Virus record (IMG/VR): IMGVR_UViG_3300044999_000013
Coordinates: 1-41,717 of that record
Direction: 5' to 3' (one strand)
DNA length: 41,717 nucleotides
Source of the DNA: a virus
Under the pieces are notes generated by a model. It saw nothing but the letters and a program-made list of their open reading frames with translations, searched no databases and was not told the origin of the DNA. Below, piece after piece: positions 14,475 through 22,606 of the stretch (position 1 is the stretch's first letter; every line of letters starts with the position of its first letter). The translations under genes and the position numbers were made by a program.

Positions 14475-17400
14475 CACCGTCCCCTGTGGAAATTGAGGCG
14501 CCGGACGACGTCATCCGCGAGTTGGCTCTCCGACATGCCCGGTCCCGCGTTCACTGTCACGGGCGCCATTGACTTGATGTCCCGGCGCAGGGACCTCAGT
14601 TCCGCCAGCAGCGCGTCTTCCTGTGTCCCACTGCGGGAGGTCTCGGCGCGTCCCGTGCCGTTATAGATCATGTTCCAGCCGGGATCGATCGGGCCGCCGT
14701 TGTCGCGCACCTTCGGCGCCCGGAGCGCGTCGATCACACCGCCATCGCGATACCAGTTGAATGCCTGCTCATGCGCCCAGGCAGCGGCTGGCGACCCGTA
14801 GCGGACACCGATATAGGGCAGGCCCCAGTTAATCTGGGCGACATCGTCGCCGAGGTCGTATGGATGGCCATGGCCGAGGCTCTGCGGAATGCCATAGGCA
14901 CCGGAAGACGGATTGACCGCCCAGGGGTTCCAGCCGCTCTCCTGGTTCCAGAGCTTGATCAACGGGGTCATCTGGTCGGGACCCCAGCCGAAAACGCCGA
15001 GCCGGCTCATCGCGTAGGCCTGGGCGTGCGCCGCGCTGGCGCTGGACGCGGCCATTGAGCCACCGCCGGTCGGCAACGCGGGCGGCACATAGACCGGAAG
15101 TCCCGGTGGCGCAGGGAATCCGAGCGCGGTCAGGGTGTCCACGCCGGTCTGGTAGATGCCGCCGGTCGCGGCCAGCGAGATCGCCTGGACAATGGGATCG
15201 ATCAGGCCACCGCTGGCGAATCCCTTGCCCGAGTTGATGGCTTCGAGCAGGCGGAGGTTTTTGCGGGTCCCGATCGCGTTGACGATGTACTCGCCATCGG
15301 ATACGCGCAGCAGGCCACCGCTGTTGGTGATCGCGGGGATGCTGTCGGACGTCCCCGTGCCAGGGCCCCGGATCATGCCGCCGTCGGCGAAGGGCAACGC
15401 CGCCATTCCCCTCGCGGCGTGCCCGAGGGACGTGTTGTAGTCCTTGTTCAGTTCGTCGAGGTTCGCGCCCGCGACAGCTGTGAGGCTGAACTTGAAGTTC
15501 GCCGGAATCAGGCCGAGCTTAGTGAGATAGTCCTGCGCTTTCTGGGTCGTGATCTGGAACAACTGGGCCGTGTTGTTGATGAGATCGTTGCCGGCCTGCT
15601 GCGGGTTCTCGTTGGCGAACAATTGCTCCGCCATTTTCTGCATCATCGCGATGTTCCGCTGGCCAGCCTGCGTGTTGATGTCCATCGACCGGGAGGCGTT
15701 GTCCTGGGCGACGGAGAGTGCCTGCTGGGCGTTGCCGACCGCCTGCATGGCTTTTTGCTTGTTGTACAACGCGTCCTTGACCGCGTCGTGCGCCTTCCCC
15801 TCGGCGTACAGGGCGTCCTTGACGGCCTGCTCGGATTTGAGGACGTTGGCCTGTGCGTCAGTTACCGCCTGGCGTGCCTTGACGGTCGCCTGCGTCGCCG
15901 AGACCACCTGATCCTGCGCGGATGCCAACGCCTGCTGCGCGGAGATCACGCTGGGCGCGCCGTCTACGCCGGCCTTGTCGGCCGCGTTGACTTGTGCTCG
16001 CAGGTTTTCCCCGGTGTTGAGCACGTTGTTCAACGCGTCCTGTGCCTTGACTAGCGCGATCGCCGCATTGATCTTCGACTCGTTGGTGGCCGTCACGCCA
16101 CCAGGCGTGTTGGCGATGGCGGCGATGGCGGCGGCATTGTCCGGGGTGACACCGAGGCCGGCCGAAGTGCGCGTCTGGTCGATCAACGCGATCCGCGCGG
16201 ATTCCTCGCTGGTGACCTGGTCGGCCAGTTGCAGGTGCAGGCTCTTGAGTTGCTCGATCTCAGTCTGGCGTGCCGCATTCAGATTGACCTGCGCTTGCTG
16301 CGCCGCGACGACGGCCTTGGTCTCGTTGTTCTGCGCGATGACCACGTTCGCCATCGCGTCGCCCACGGCCCGCTCGGCCAGGACGACACCCTGCCGTGCG
16401 GTGACGACGGCCAAGTCTGATTGCGCCGCCGCGTGGTTCGCGTCTGCAACAGCCGTGATCGACTGTGCGACCGAATGGTTCGCGTCTGCCACGGACTGCG
16501 CCGCCTGGCTGGCCGCCTGGTCGGCCTGCTTGAAGTAGTTGGTCACAGTGTTGTTCGCGGAATCCACGGCCAACGTCGCCGTGAGGACGCCGTCGGACCA
16601 CTTCTGCATCTCGGACATCGCATATGTCGTGCCGGCAGCCTGGTTGCGGAAGGCGGTCGTCACCGAGCCGAGGTCGATGCCCAGGGCACTGGCCATCTGG
16701 GCCGCCTGGTCGGTCACGGCAGTCGACTGCGCCGTGGTCTCGGACATGGCGGCCTGCGCCTGGGTTGTGGCGTCAAGCTGAGCCTTCGCGTCCCTATAGG
16801 TTTGGTTCGCCTGCTCGCGTGCCTGCTTGTCCGCGTTGACCTTGTCAGTGGCCTCGACGATGGCGCCAGCGTTCTGCTTGGATGACTGGGCCGCCTTACC
16901 GGAGGAGGCGTCCTGGCTATGCAGTGCATCTAGCTGCTTCTGGTCCGCGTCCGTCTTGGCGTTGATCGCGTCACTGGCCTGCTTCGCCGCGTCGGCGATC
17001 TTCTGCTGCGCCCGGATATCGCCGTTCTGCGCGTCCGCCAGATCCCGCAGCGTTACGCCGTACTTCTGGAGCAGGTTCAGTTGGCTCTGGGCGTTAGGGT
17101 CGGTCTGGAACAGGTGCGCGAGCGATGACGCGCTCGTCGCCGCCTGTTGCAGGTTGCCCAGTTCGCCGGTCAGCTTGCTTGCCGCGTCAGTCGATGACGT
17201 CAGGCTCCCGATGAACGGCAGCGCCAGCAGGGCCAGACCACCCAAGGCAATACCCAGTGGCCCGAAGCTGAACGAGGCGGCTTCGGTCGTCGCGGCCAGC
17301 GCCTCCTCGGCGGCCGCAGCCGCTTTGGCCGACACCGCTTCGGCGTCCTGGGCGGCGATCAGGGCCAGTGAGTTCTTGGCCGACGCGTCCGCCGCGAACG

Positions 17401-18550
17401 CTGCCTCAGCCTCGGCGACGGCCTGCTGCCTGGTCACCTTGATCAGTTCGGCCTTGGTCAGCGCGCTGGCCGCCTCGGCTGCAGCCGCCTGGTTGGTGGC
17501 CTTGCTGGTGATGCCGATGGTCTGGCCCAGCGAATCCAGCGTGCCCCGGAAGTCGGTCACCAGCGGCTTGGCCTTACCGAGTAGGCCACTGAAGTCCACC
17601 CAGGAGCCGGTCATCAGCTTCGTGATGCCCATGACCGCGAGCAGCGGAGGTCCCAGGGTGGAGATATCCGGACCCAGGAAGGAGATCACCGCACCGGCTG
17701 CGTTGAGCAGGGGCGTGAGGATGCCGAGATCACTGGCCGTGTTGCGCAGCGCGGGACCGAGATCCGACAGGATCGCGTTCGCCAGCGGCATTACCTCCGA
17801 GACCAGCGAGCCCACGGCCGGCAGGATCTGCTGGAGGTCAGTGCCCAGGATGTTCAGACCACTTGCCGCGGCACCCACGTCAAGGTGAGACAGGAACCCT
17901 ATCGCGCCCTGCTCGGCTTTCCCGAAGTCATCGGCCAGCGCCTGGGCGACCGGGCCGAGGGTCTTCAGCAGTGGCAGCGTGCCGGTCACGCCGGCACTCG
18001 TGGCCTTCAGCAGGCCGGTGCTCACTACCTGGAGCAACGGGCCGGCGTCCGTAGCCGCCTGCGCGAATGCCGGCTCCAGGCCGACGATCGTGCTCTTGGC
18101 CTGGTCCGCGATGCCCACGATGGTCGGCACGAACGGGCTGAAGCCGTCCGTCACGCTGGACTTGGCGGCCGTCGTGAAGCCCTTGAACGCGGCCTGTACG
18201 TCCACGTTGGACTTCGTCGCAGCGATGCCGATGGCGGCGATCGCGGCCGGGATGGCCAGGAGGCCCGCGCCAGCGAGCGGCCCGAGGCCCAGCGCGACGG
18301 CGCCCGCGATCGCGGCACCCTGGCCTATCCCGGCACCGGCTCCGCCACCACTGCCGGCGGCCTTGATTTTTCGGTCCAACTCGTCGATCTTGGCCGTCGC
18401 CTCGGTGGTGTCGACGTTGACCTTCGGGTCGGCCCGCTTGACGTCGAGCTCGTCCAGCTTCTTGCCGACGCGCTCAACGGAATCGCCCAGGGCGACAATC
18501 TTGGTGAACGCATCCCCGAGGGCCGCGATGTTGAATGTCATGTCGACCAT
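14474..18550 (-). CDS. Tape measure protein with lytic transglycosylase domain
   Basis: At 1358 residues this is the largest protein in the window. It has an N-terminal helical region, a Gly/Ala hydrophobic stretch (about 65-115) and a second one near 430-455. A very long Ala/Gln/Val helical region follows, with repeated ADANHS/AQSI-type heptads (about 480-1000). Near the C-terminus is an SLT-like domain, ESGWNPWAVNPSSGAYGIPQ, with Glu1204 as candidate catalytic acid. Tape measure proteins set tail length, and the SLT domain would cut peptidoglycan during DNA entry. By the rough rule of 0.15 nm per residue the tail would be about 200 nm. Confidence 0.95.
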   Translation of the reverse strand: MVDMTFNIAALGDAFTKIVALGDSVERVGKKLDELDVKRADPKVNVDTTEATAKIDELDRKIKAAGSGGGAGAGIGQGAAIAGAVALGLGPLAGAGLLAIPAAIAAIGIAATKSNVDVQAAFKGFTTAAKSSVTDGFSPFVPTIVGIADQAKSTIVGLEPAFAQAATDAGPLLQVVSTGLLKATSAGVTGTLPLLKTLGPVAQALADDFGKAEQGAIGFLSHLDVGAAASGLNILGTDLQQILPAVGSLVSEVMPLANAILSDLGPALRNTASDLGILTPLLNAAGAVISFLGPDISTLGPPLLAVMGITKLMTGSWVDFSGLLGKAKPLVTDFRGTLDSLGQTIGITSKATNQAAAAEAASALTKAELIKVTRQQAVAEAEAAFAADASAKNSLALIAAQDAEAVSAKAAAAAEEALAATTEAASFSFGPLGIALGGLALLALPFIGSLTSSTDAASKLTGELGNLQQAATSASSLAHLFQTDPNAQSQLNLLQKYGVTLRDLADAQNGDIRAQQKIADAAKQASDAINAKTDADQKQLDALHSQDASSGKAAQSSKQNAGAIVEATDKVNADKQAREQANQTYRDAKAQLDATTQAQAAMSETTAQSTAVTDQAAQMASALGIDLGSVTTAFRNQAAGTTYAMSEMQKWSDGVLTATLAVDSANNTVTNYFKQADQAASQAAQSVADANHSVAQSITAVADANHAAAQSDLAVVTARQGVVLAERAVGDAMANVVIAQNNETKAVVAAQQAQVNLNAARQTEIEQLKSLHLQLADQVTSEESARIALIDQTRTSAGLGVTPDNAAAIAAIANTPGGVTATNESKINAAIALVKAQDALNNVLNTGENLRAQVNAADKAGVDGAPSVISAQQALASAQDQVVSATQATVKARQAVTDAQANVLKSEQAVKDALYAEGKAHDAVKDALYNKQKAMQAVGNAQQALSVAQDNASRSMDINTQAGQRNIAMMQKMAEQLFANENPQQAGNDLINNTAQLFQITTQKAQDYLTKLGLIPANFKFSLTAVAGANLDELNKDYNTSLGHAARGMAALPFADGGMIRGPGTGTSDSIPAITNSGGLLRVSDGEYIVNAIGTRKNLRLLEAINSGKGFASGGLIDPIVQAISLAATGGIYQTGVDTLTALGFPAPPGLPVYVPPALPTGGGSMAASSASAAHAQAYAMSRLGVFGWGPDQMTPLIKLWNQESGWNPWAVNPSSGAYGIPQSLGHGHPYDLGDDVAQINWGLPYIGVRYGSPAAAWAHEQAFNWYRDGGVIDALRAPKVRDNGGPIDPGWNMIYNGTGRAETSRSGTQEDALLAELRSLRRDIKSMAPVTVNAGPGMSESQLADDVVRRLNFHRGR

Positions 18551-18563
18551 CGCGTCACCCCCG

Positions 18564-19009
18564 TCAGCTATTCATTTTGTCGATCGCGTTGACGTAGTCG
18601 TCGAATTCGTAGATCGTCAGCGCCCGGATATCACACGGGCGGAAGTGGAAGTGGTAGGAGATCCCTACGTAGTGCGCGAGGTACCGGCCTTCCGGGTCCT
18701 CCCACTTCGCGAGGTAGGGTCCGGCGTCTCCGGGGCAGCTTCTGGCGTCTCTCCTTCGGCGGGTTCATCATGGGTGACAGTGAACGTGCGGACGTCAAGC
18801 TTCAACATGTCATCCCATCGGACGGCTTCACCGGCGCGCCGCTTCAGGATGAAGAACCATGCGGCGATGACATGTGGATTGCCTTCCAGGAGGAGCGCGG
18901 TATTGAACTTGACGATACCGACATGCGACTTGTCGAAGATGAACATCGCGTCCTCGACGGTGATTGTCCCGTCGTATTCGTATACTCTGCCCTCGATACC
19001 GAACTTCAC
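18564..19009 (-). CDS. Tail assembly chaperone, long form made by -1 frameshifting
   Basis: The second frame runs from about 18767 down to TGA at 18564-18566. It encodes WEDPEGRYLAHYVGISYHFH (partial) and ends EFDDYVNAIDKMNS, a pattern typical of downstream G-T chaperone extensions. It contains no ATG, GTG or TTG codon until the penultimate residues, so it can only be reached by frameshifting from the upstream gene. The shift must occur between 18665 and about 18767; C-runs in GCCCCGG and GGACCCT are the only candidate slip sites I see, and neither is a canonical heptamer. The protein would be about 147 residues. Confidence 0.75.
18665..19009 (-). CDS. Tail assembly chaperone, short form
   Basis: The protein has 114 residues from GTG 19009. 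The folded part (FGIEGRVYEYDGTITVEDAM, then WDDMLKLDVRTFTV) is followed by a Pro/Glu/Thr-rich tail in which the frameshift to the long form occurs. It lies between the major tail gene and the tape measure, the conserved place of the lambda G/GT genes. The two forms would bind tape measure protein and guide tail-tube polymerisation. Confidence 0.8.
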   Translation of the reverse strand: MKFGIEGRVYEYDGTITVEDAMFIFDKSHVGIVKFNTALLLEGNPHVIAAWFFILKRRAGEAVRWDDMLKLDVRTFTVTHDEPAEGETPEAAPETPDPTSRSGRTRKAGTSRTT

Positions 19010-19020
19010 GTCAGCCCCCG

Positions 19021-19635
19021 TTAGTTGTCGAGTTGCTTCTTGGTCTCTTCCATCGCCTCGACGATGGCCGCGCGGAAATCAGGTGCGCGCTTCTTGATGG
19101 TCTCGGCGAACCACGGGCCGCCCCGCTGGTGCACCCACACCTCGCGGTCGCCGAACACGGGGTGACGCCAGCCCTTGTCGCTATCCAGACGTCGCACGAG
19201 CGTCTTCTGCTTCTCGGGCAGACGGTCCGAACTTGCGATGATCCGGACGCCCTTCGCTGTGATCTGGAGCCGCACGCCGGCCGCGATCGTCTCCCGCAGT
19301 CCGGCGCCCCGACGAGCCGCGCGTTCCCGAGCCTTCTCCAGGCCGACCTTGGCGGTTGCCTTGGCTTGCGAGACGCGCTCCTTCCGGCGTTGGCCTGCGC
19401 CACCACCGTGCGTTCCCGCTGCCGCATGTCGCAATTTCTTGCCGCCCACCTTCGTCGAGGTGACCTGCAAGTCGCGGACGGCCTGTTTTACCTCTTCCAC
19501 GACCGGAGCGCCCGCGCTGGAGATCCTCTGCCGCAAGTTCTTGCGCAGGTCGACCTGGCCGGCCTTGCGGAGCTTCTTGGCCACGTCGCGCCATTGCTGT
19601 CCGGCCTGCCCAGCGGACAGCCGGATCTCGGCCAT
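19021..19635 (-). CDS. HK97 gp10-like tail completion protein
   Basis: The protein has 204 residues and overlaps the major tail gene by TGATG. The N-terminal WRDVAKKLRKAG, the central basic helices (KATAKVGLEKARERAARRGA) and the C-terminal HPVFGDREVWVHQRGGPWF segment resemble HK97-gp10-like minor tail/connector proteins, with the usual HPVFG signature. Its place after the major tail gene rather than before it is a variation seen in actinophages. It would help close the tail end that meets the head. Confidence 0.7.
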   Translation of the reverse strand: MAEIRLSAGQAGQQWRDVAKKLRKAGQVDLRKNLRQRISSAGAPVVEEVKQAVRDLQVTSTKVGGKKLRHAAAGTHGGGAGQRRKERVSQAKATAKVGLEKARERAARRGAGLRETIAAGVRLQITAKGVRIIASSDRLPEKQKTLVRRLDSDKGWRHPVFGDREVWVHQRGGPWFAETIKKRAPDFRAAIVEAMEETKKQLDN

Positions 19636-20669
19636 CAGAGCACAGTCTCGTCAGACACAATCTTGATCTGGAGGACCGGATTCACTTCATCCGAATAAAC
19701 CTCGAAGGTGGAGGACATCTGCACCACGCCGGGGCCGGATACGTTGGGGGGCGCGGTCTTCAGCTTCACGGCCGGCATGATGAGGCTGACCAAGAAGTTG
19801 TTGCCCGAACTGCCGACCACGCCACCGGTCAGGTCCATCTGCATGCACACCGTCGTGTTCGCCGCGAAGACGTCGTACAACTCTGTCTTGCCGAACTCGG
19901 CGGCCAACTTGCCGATGATGGTCGGGTTGGCATTCTGCAACTGCTGTGCCTTCTGGCCAGCGTTGCCCAGGCCGTAGCGGGTGATATCCATCGGGTTCGC
20001 ACCGGTCAGCGTGAAGTCCGTGACAATGGTGGACATCGCGATGCCGCCCGCGATCGTGGTCTCGCCGGACGCCGTGGTGGCCGTGCCGCCGAGCTTGAGG
20101 GTCGCCTGCGAGAAGTCGTACACAGTGGACCCGGTCAGGTAGCTCGCCGTGGCCAGCGCGGTGGCAGTCGTGGCTGCCTTGCCGTCCAGGGTGATCTTGA
20201 TCGTTGGGGTCGCGTTGTCCTTGACGTTGACTTCCCACCCGGTGCACTTGCACCCGGAATACGTGAATGCCCGCACGGTGCCGGTTCCCGGCTCGGGACG
20301 TCCTACCTGGACGGTCATGCCGAGCCCGTACAGGCCACCCGTGGTGTGGATCTGCTTGTAGGCGGTGGTGGTGCCGATCTGCACGGGCGTGGTCAGTGCC
20401 GAGCCCAGCATCTGCTTCACCAGCAGCCCGATGCCCTTGGTGGGCAGTTCCAGCATCACGTCGCCGGTCACCGTCTGGCGCGCGACGCGGACCCTGCTGG
20501 CGCGCTTGAACAGCGTGCCGACGCGGAGGCCGGTGGGCTCGATGAAACCCGGGCTGTAGACCAAGGTCTCGGAATTGAATTCCACGGTGTGGTCGGGCGT
20601 GACCGCGTTGGCCCACGTGCCTTCCGAGCCGAACATCAGTTGGGCATCGAGCCCGGTTGCGGTAGGCAT
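19635..20669 (-). CDS. Major tail (tube) protein
   Basis: The protein has 344 residues; ATG 20669 follows GAGGAGA. It is a beta-rich chain with the typical order of a siphovirus tube protein (VEFNSETLVYSPGFIEPTGL early, TGDVMLELPTKGIG, then a C-terminal FEVYSDEVNPVLQIKIVSD). Abundant Thr/Gly and its place upstream of the chaperone and tape-measure genes support the call. It is longer than many tube proteins, perhaps from an added surface domain in the 180-260 region. Confidence 0.8.
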   Translation of the reverse strand: MPTATGLDAQLMFGSEGTWANAVTPDHTVEFNSETLVYSPGFIEPTGLRVGTLFKRASRVRVARQTVTGDVMLELPTKGIGLLVKQMLGSALTTPVQIGTTTAYKQIHTTGGLYGLGMTVQVGRPEPGTGTVRAFTYSGCKCTGWEVNVKDNATPTIKITLDGKAATTATALATASYLTGSTVYDFSQATLKLGGTATTASGETTIAGGIAMSTIVTDFTLTGANPMDITRYGLGNAGQKAQQLQNANPTIIGKLAAEFGKTELYDVFAANTTVCMQMDLTGGVVGSSGNNFLVSLIMPAVKLKTAPPNVSGPGVVQMSSTFEVYSDEVNPVLQIKIVSDETVL

Positions 20670-20670
20670 C

Positions 20671-20928
20671 TCAGTTCTCCTCGCTGACCGGCGCGGTGTA
20701 CGGCGGCGTCACTGTGGACTTCGGGTCTTCGACGAGCTGCCACAGCGAGTGCGGCCACAGGCGTGCGTCGTCGCCCTCGCCGACCTGGTAGGCGTCGGCC
20801 GGCTGGTCGGCCGCGAGGTCCCCGTTGACGGTGATCTCCTGGCCCGGTTGGACGTGCAGCGAGTCGGCCTCGCCGGCCGGCGCGAACACGTCGAGCTCAT
20901 TCGGACTGGCGTTGCGCAGGCGCAGCAT
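20671..20928 (-). CDS. Small head-tail region protein
   Basis: The protein has 85 residues from ATG 20928. It is acidic and probably a small beta fold (NELDVFAPAGEADSLHVQPG) with a Pro/Thr C-terminal tail. It lies between the tail terminator-like gene and the major tail gene. No family is recognised; its position suggests a minor virion or assembly protein. Confidence 0.6.
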   Translation of the reverse strand: MLRLRNASPNELDVFAPAGEADSLHVQPGQEITVNGDLAADQPADAYQVGEGDDARLWPHSLWQLVEDPKSTVTPPYTAPVSEEN

Positions 20929-20939
20929 TGGACTCTCTC

Positions 20940-21392
20940 TCACACTCGGCTGATGCTGATATCGATCGTGAACACCCAGCGGCATTGCAGGCCGTTGCTT
21001 GTCGGTTCGGTGAAAAGCGCCACCGGCTTCAGTTCCGCCACGAACGGCGGCGTACCAAGGCCGAGCGACGGATCCGCGCGCAGCGTGGTTCCCACGATGT
21101 CCAGCAACGCGTACACCGCGTCCCGGCCCGGTTTCGTCGCCGTCCCGCCGGACAGGGCGACTGCGGCACAGATGACCGAGAAGGTCTCCGAGCGTCGTTT
21201 CGCGCCCAGCGCGGCCCAGTCCTGAGTTCCCGTGACCGCCTCGAAGGTGCCGTCCGGGTTACCGTCGTAGCCGACGAACACCGCTGGCGCGAAGTCGTCC
21301 GTCACGACCGGGCCGTCCCACACCTTCAGGCCGGCGGCCGTGAAGGAGGCGATCAGCGCGTCAACGGCGGCCGGGATGCGGGAGGTGGTCAC
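20940..21392 (-). CDS. Tail terminator / connector-like protein
   Basis: The protein has 150 residues; GTG 21392 overlaps the previous stop (GTGA). The fold pattern is an N-terminal helix (PAAVDALIASFTAAGLKVWDG), a strand with VFVGYDG, a central helix (RDAVYALLDIVGTTLRAD), and a C-terminal strand ending VFTIDISISRV. This matches gpU/gp17-like tail terminators that stop tube growth and join the head. Its position just before the tail tube gene agrees. Confidence 0.65.
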   Translation of the reverse strand: MTTSRIPAAVDALIASFTAAGLKVWDGPVVTDDFAPAVFVGYDGNPDGTFEAVTGTQDWAALGAKRRSETFSVICAAVALSGGTATKPGRDAVYALLDIVGTTLRADPSLGLGTPPFVAELKPVALFTEPTSNGLQCRWVFTIDISISRV

Positions 21393-22258
21393 GCGAACCC
21401 CGGCATCCCGCCGCCGAGCAGCTCCAGCGCCCGGTTGGGTATCGCGAAGCCGAAGCCGGGGATCGCGGTGGTGTCAGACATTCCGCCACCGACCCGAGGT
21501 CCGCCCCTGGTGCCGCGCTGTGTCTGCCACAGATGATTGATGATCATCGACGCGGCTAGCTGGAATGTGGCCGGAATGATGACATATCCAGCGACATAGA
21601 CGACAGCGATATGCCCGACCAGAGTCGGTCCGAACATGACGTCGATGATGCCGCTCGGGTCGAGGTGCAGGTTCGTCACGTCCCAGGTCATCGTGTTGTC
21701 CACGCGGGCCACACTGGTCAGCGAGAGTGCAGGGGAGTGCGCCAGGGCGACCCTGAACCGCGCGGTGTCGATCCCGTAGGGCATCGCCGAATTGGCAACC
21801 TGGCCGATGCCACGGAAATACTCAGGCAAGTAGATCTCATCGGTGAAGGTGCGCTTGACAACCGCCTCGTTGCGCACCCGCTCAACGACGCTCGTAGTCG
21901 ATTCGAGGTAAATCCGCAGCTCGTCATCGACCGACGTATCGGTGATGTTGAGCTGCTGCTTTGCATCGGCCAGCGAGACGATATAGGGAGGAATGGCATC
22001 CAGCACGTCGAAGACCTCGACGTACGCGCCCGGATTGGCACCCGTGCCGACCCACCGCGCGACGTGCCTGCCGGACTGGATGGTCTGGTAGTCGTACTGG
22101 TAGATGCCCGTGGTGACAGGCGTAACGGGCGTGATGACTGTGGTCGTACTATCCGGCAGCGTGATCGTCAGGGTCATCGTGGTGGCGTTGACCAAGCCGC
22201 CCGAGGGCGACGTCAACGTCATCGAGGTGCGATACAGATCGCCAATGTCGGTGGCCAT
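21389..22258 (-). CDS. Head-tail connector (gp6-like) with N-terminal Ig-like domain
   Basis: The protein has 289 residues. Residues 95-289 resemble gp6/gp15-type connectors: SLADAKQQLNITDTSVDDEL then a long helix (YLESTTSVVERVRNE) and a C-terminal helical part (QLAASMIINHLWQTQRG). The first 90 residues form a separate beta domain (MTLTITLPDSTTTVITPVTP, then GIYQYDYQT) of Ig-like type, which plain gp6 proteins lack. A small Ig-like protein gene lies directly upstream. The connector seals the portal; the extra domain may be exposed on the capsid neck. Confidence 0.75.
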   Translation of the reverse strand: MATDIGDLYRTSMTLTSPSGGLVNATTMTLTITLPDSTTTVITPVTPVTTGIYQYDYQTIQSGRHVARWVGTGANPGAYVEVFDVLDAIPPYIVSLADAKQQLNITDTSVDDELRIYLESTTSVVERVRNEAVVKRTFTDEIYLPEYFRGIGQVANSAMPYGIDTARFRVALAHSPALSLTSVARVDNTMTWDVTNLHLDPSGIIDVMFGPTLVGHIAVVYVAGYVIIPATFQLAASMIINHLWQTQRGTRGGPRVGGGMSDTTAIPGFGFAIPNRALELLGGGMPGFA

Positions 22259-22605
22259 CAGAGATTCGTCACCGTCAGCGCGCCATAGACGGCGGTCTTG
22301 CGCAGGCCGCCGTTGACGGTGTCACACCTCCACCAACCCTGAGTCAGAGTCACAGCAGACGCCGGGACGGAAATAGTGGCCTTCCCGTTCGGCGCGTCGG
22401 TGACGGTGATCTGGCCACCGCCTGTAGTGCCTTTCCACGCCGCCGGGTCAGTGTCCGCACTGTTCGCGGTCGGCTTCAGGAACGCCTCCAGCGACATTCC
22501 GGTGATGTCCAGCGTGGTACCTGCGACGGGGACGTTCGTGGTGATCACCACCTTGATCGCCTCGTCGTTGGCCTCGTTCAGCGTGATGTCCACCTTGTTG
22601 GCCAT
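22258..22605 (-). CDS. Small Ig-like (BppU_N-like) virion protein
   Basis: The protein has 115 residues; ATG 22605 follows GGGAGGTGAC. The sequence is one beta-sandwich domain (LDITGMSLEAFLKPTANS, ITVTDAPNGKATISVPAS) like the N-terminal Ig-like domain of baseplate BppU proteins. It lies upstream of the connector that carries a similar N-terminal domain, so the two may interact or share ancestry. It is probably a neck or capsid decoration protein. Confidence 0.6.
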   Translation of the reverse strand: MANKVDITLNEANDEAIKVVITTNVPVAGTTLDITGMSLEAFLKPTANSADTDPAAWKGTTGGGQITVTDAPNGKATISVPASAVTLTQGWWRCDTVNGGLRKTAVYGALTVTNL

Positions 22606-22606
22606 G

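Noticed and set aside
16421-16885. Repeat-like Ala/Gln helices in the tape measure as a possible separate coiled-coil gene
   Set aside because: They are in frame within the single 1358-residue tape-measure gene and are typical of such proteins.
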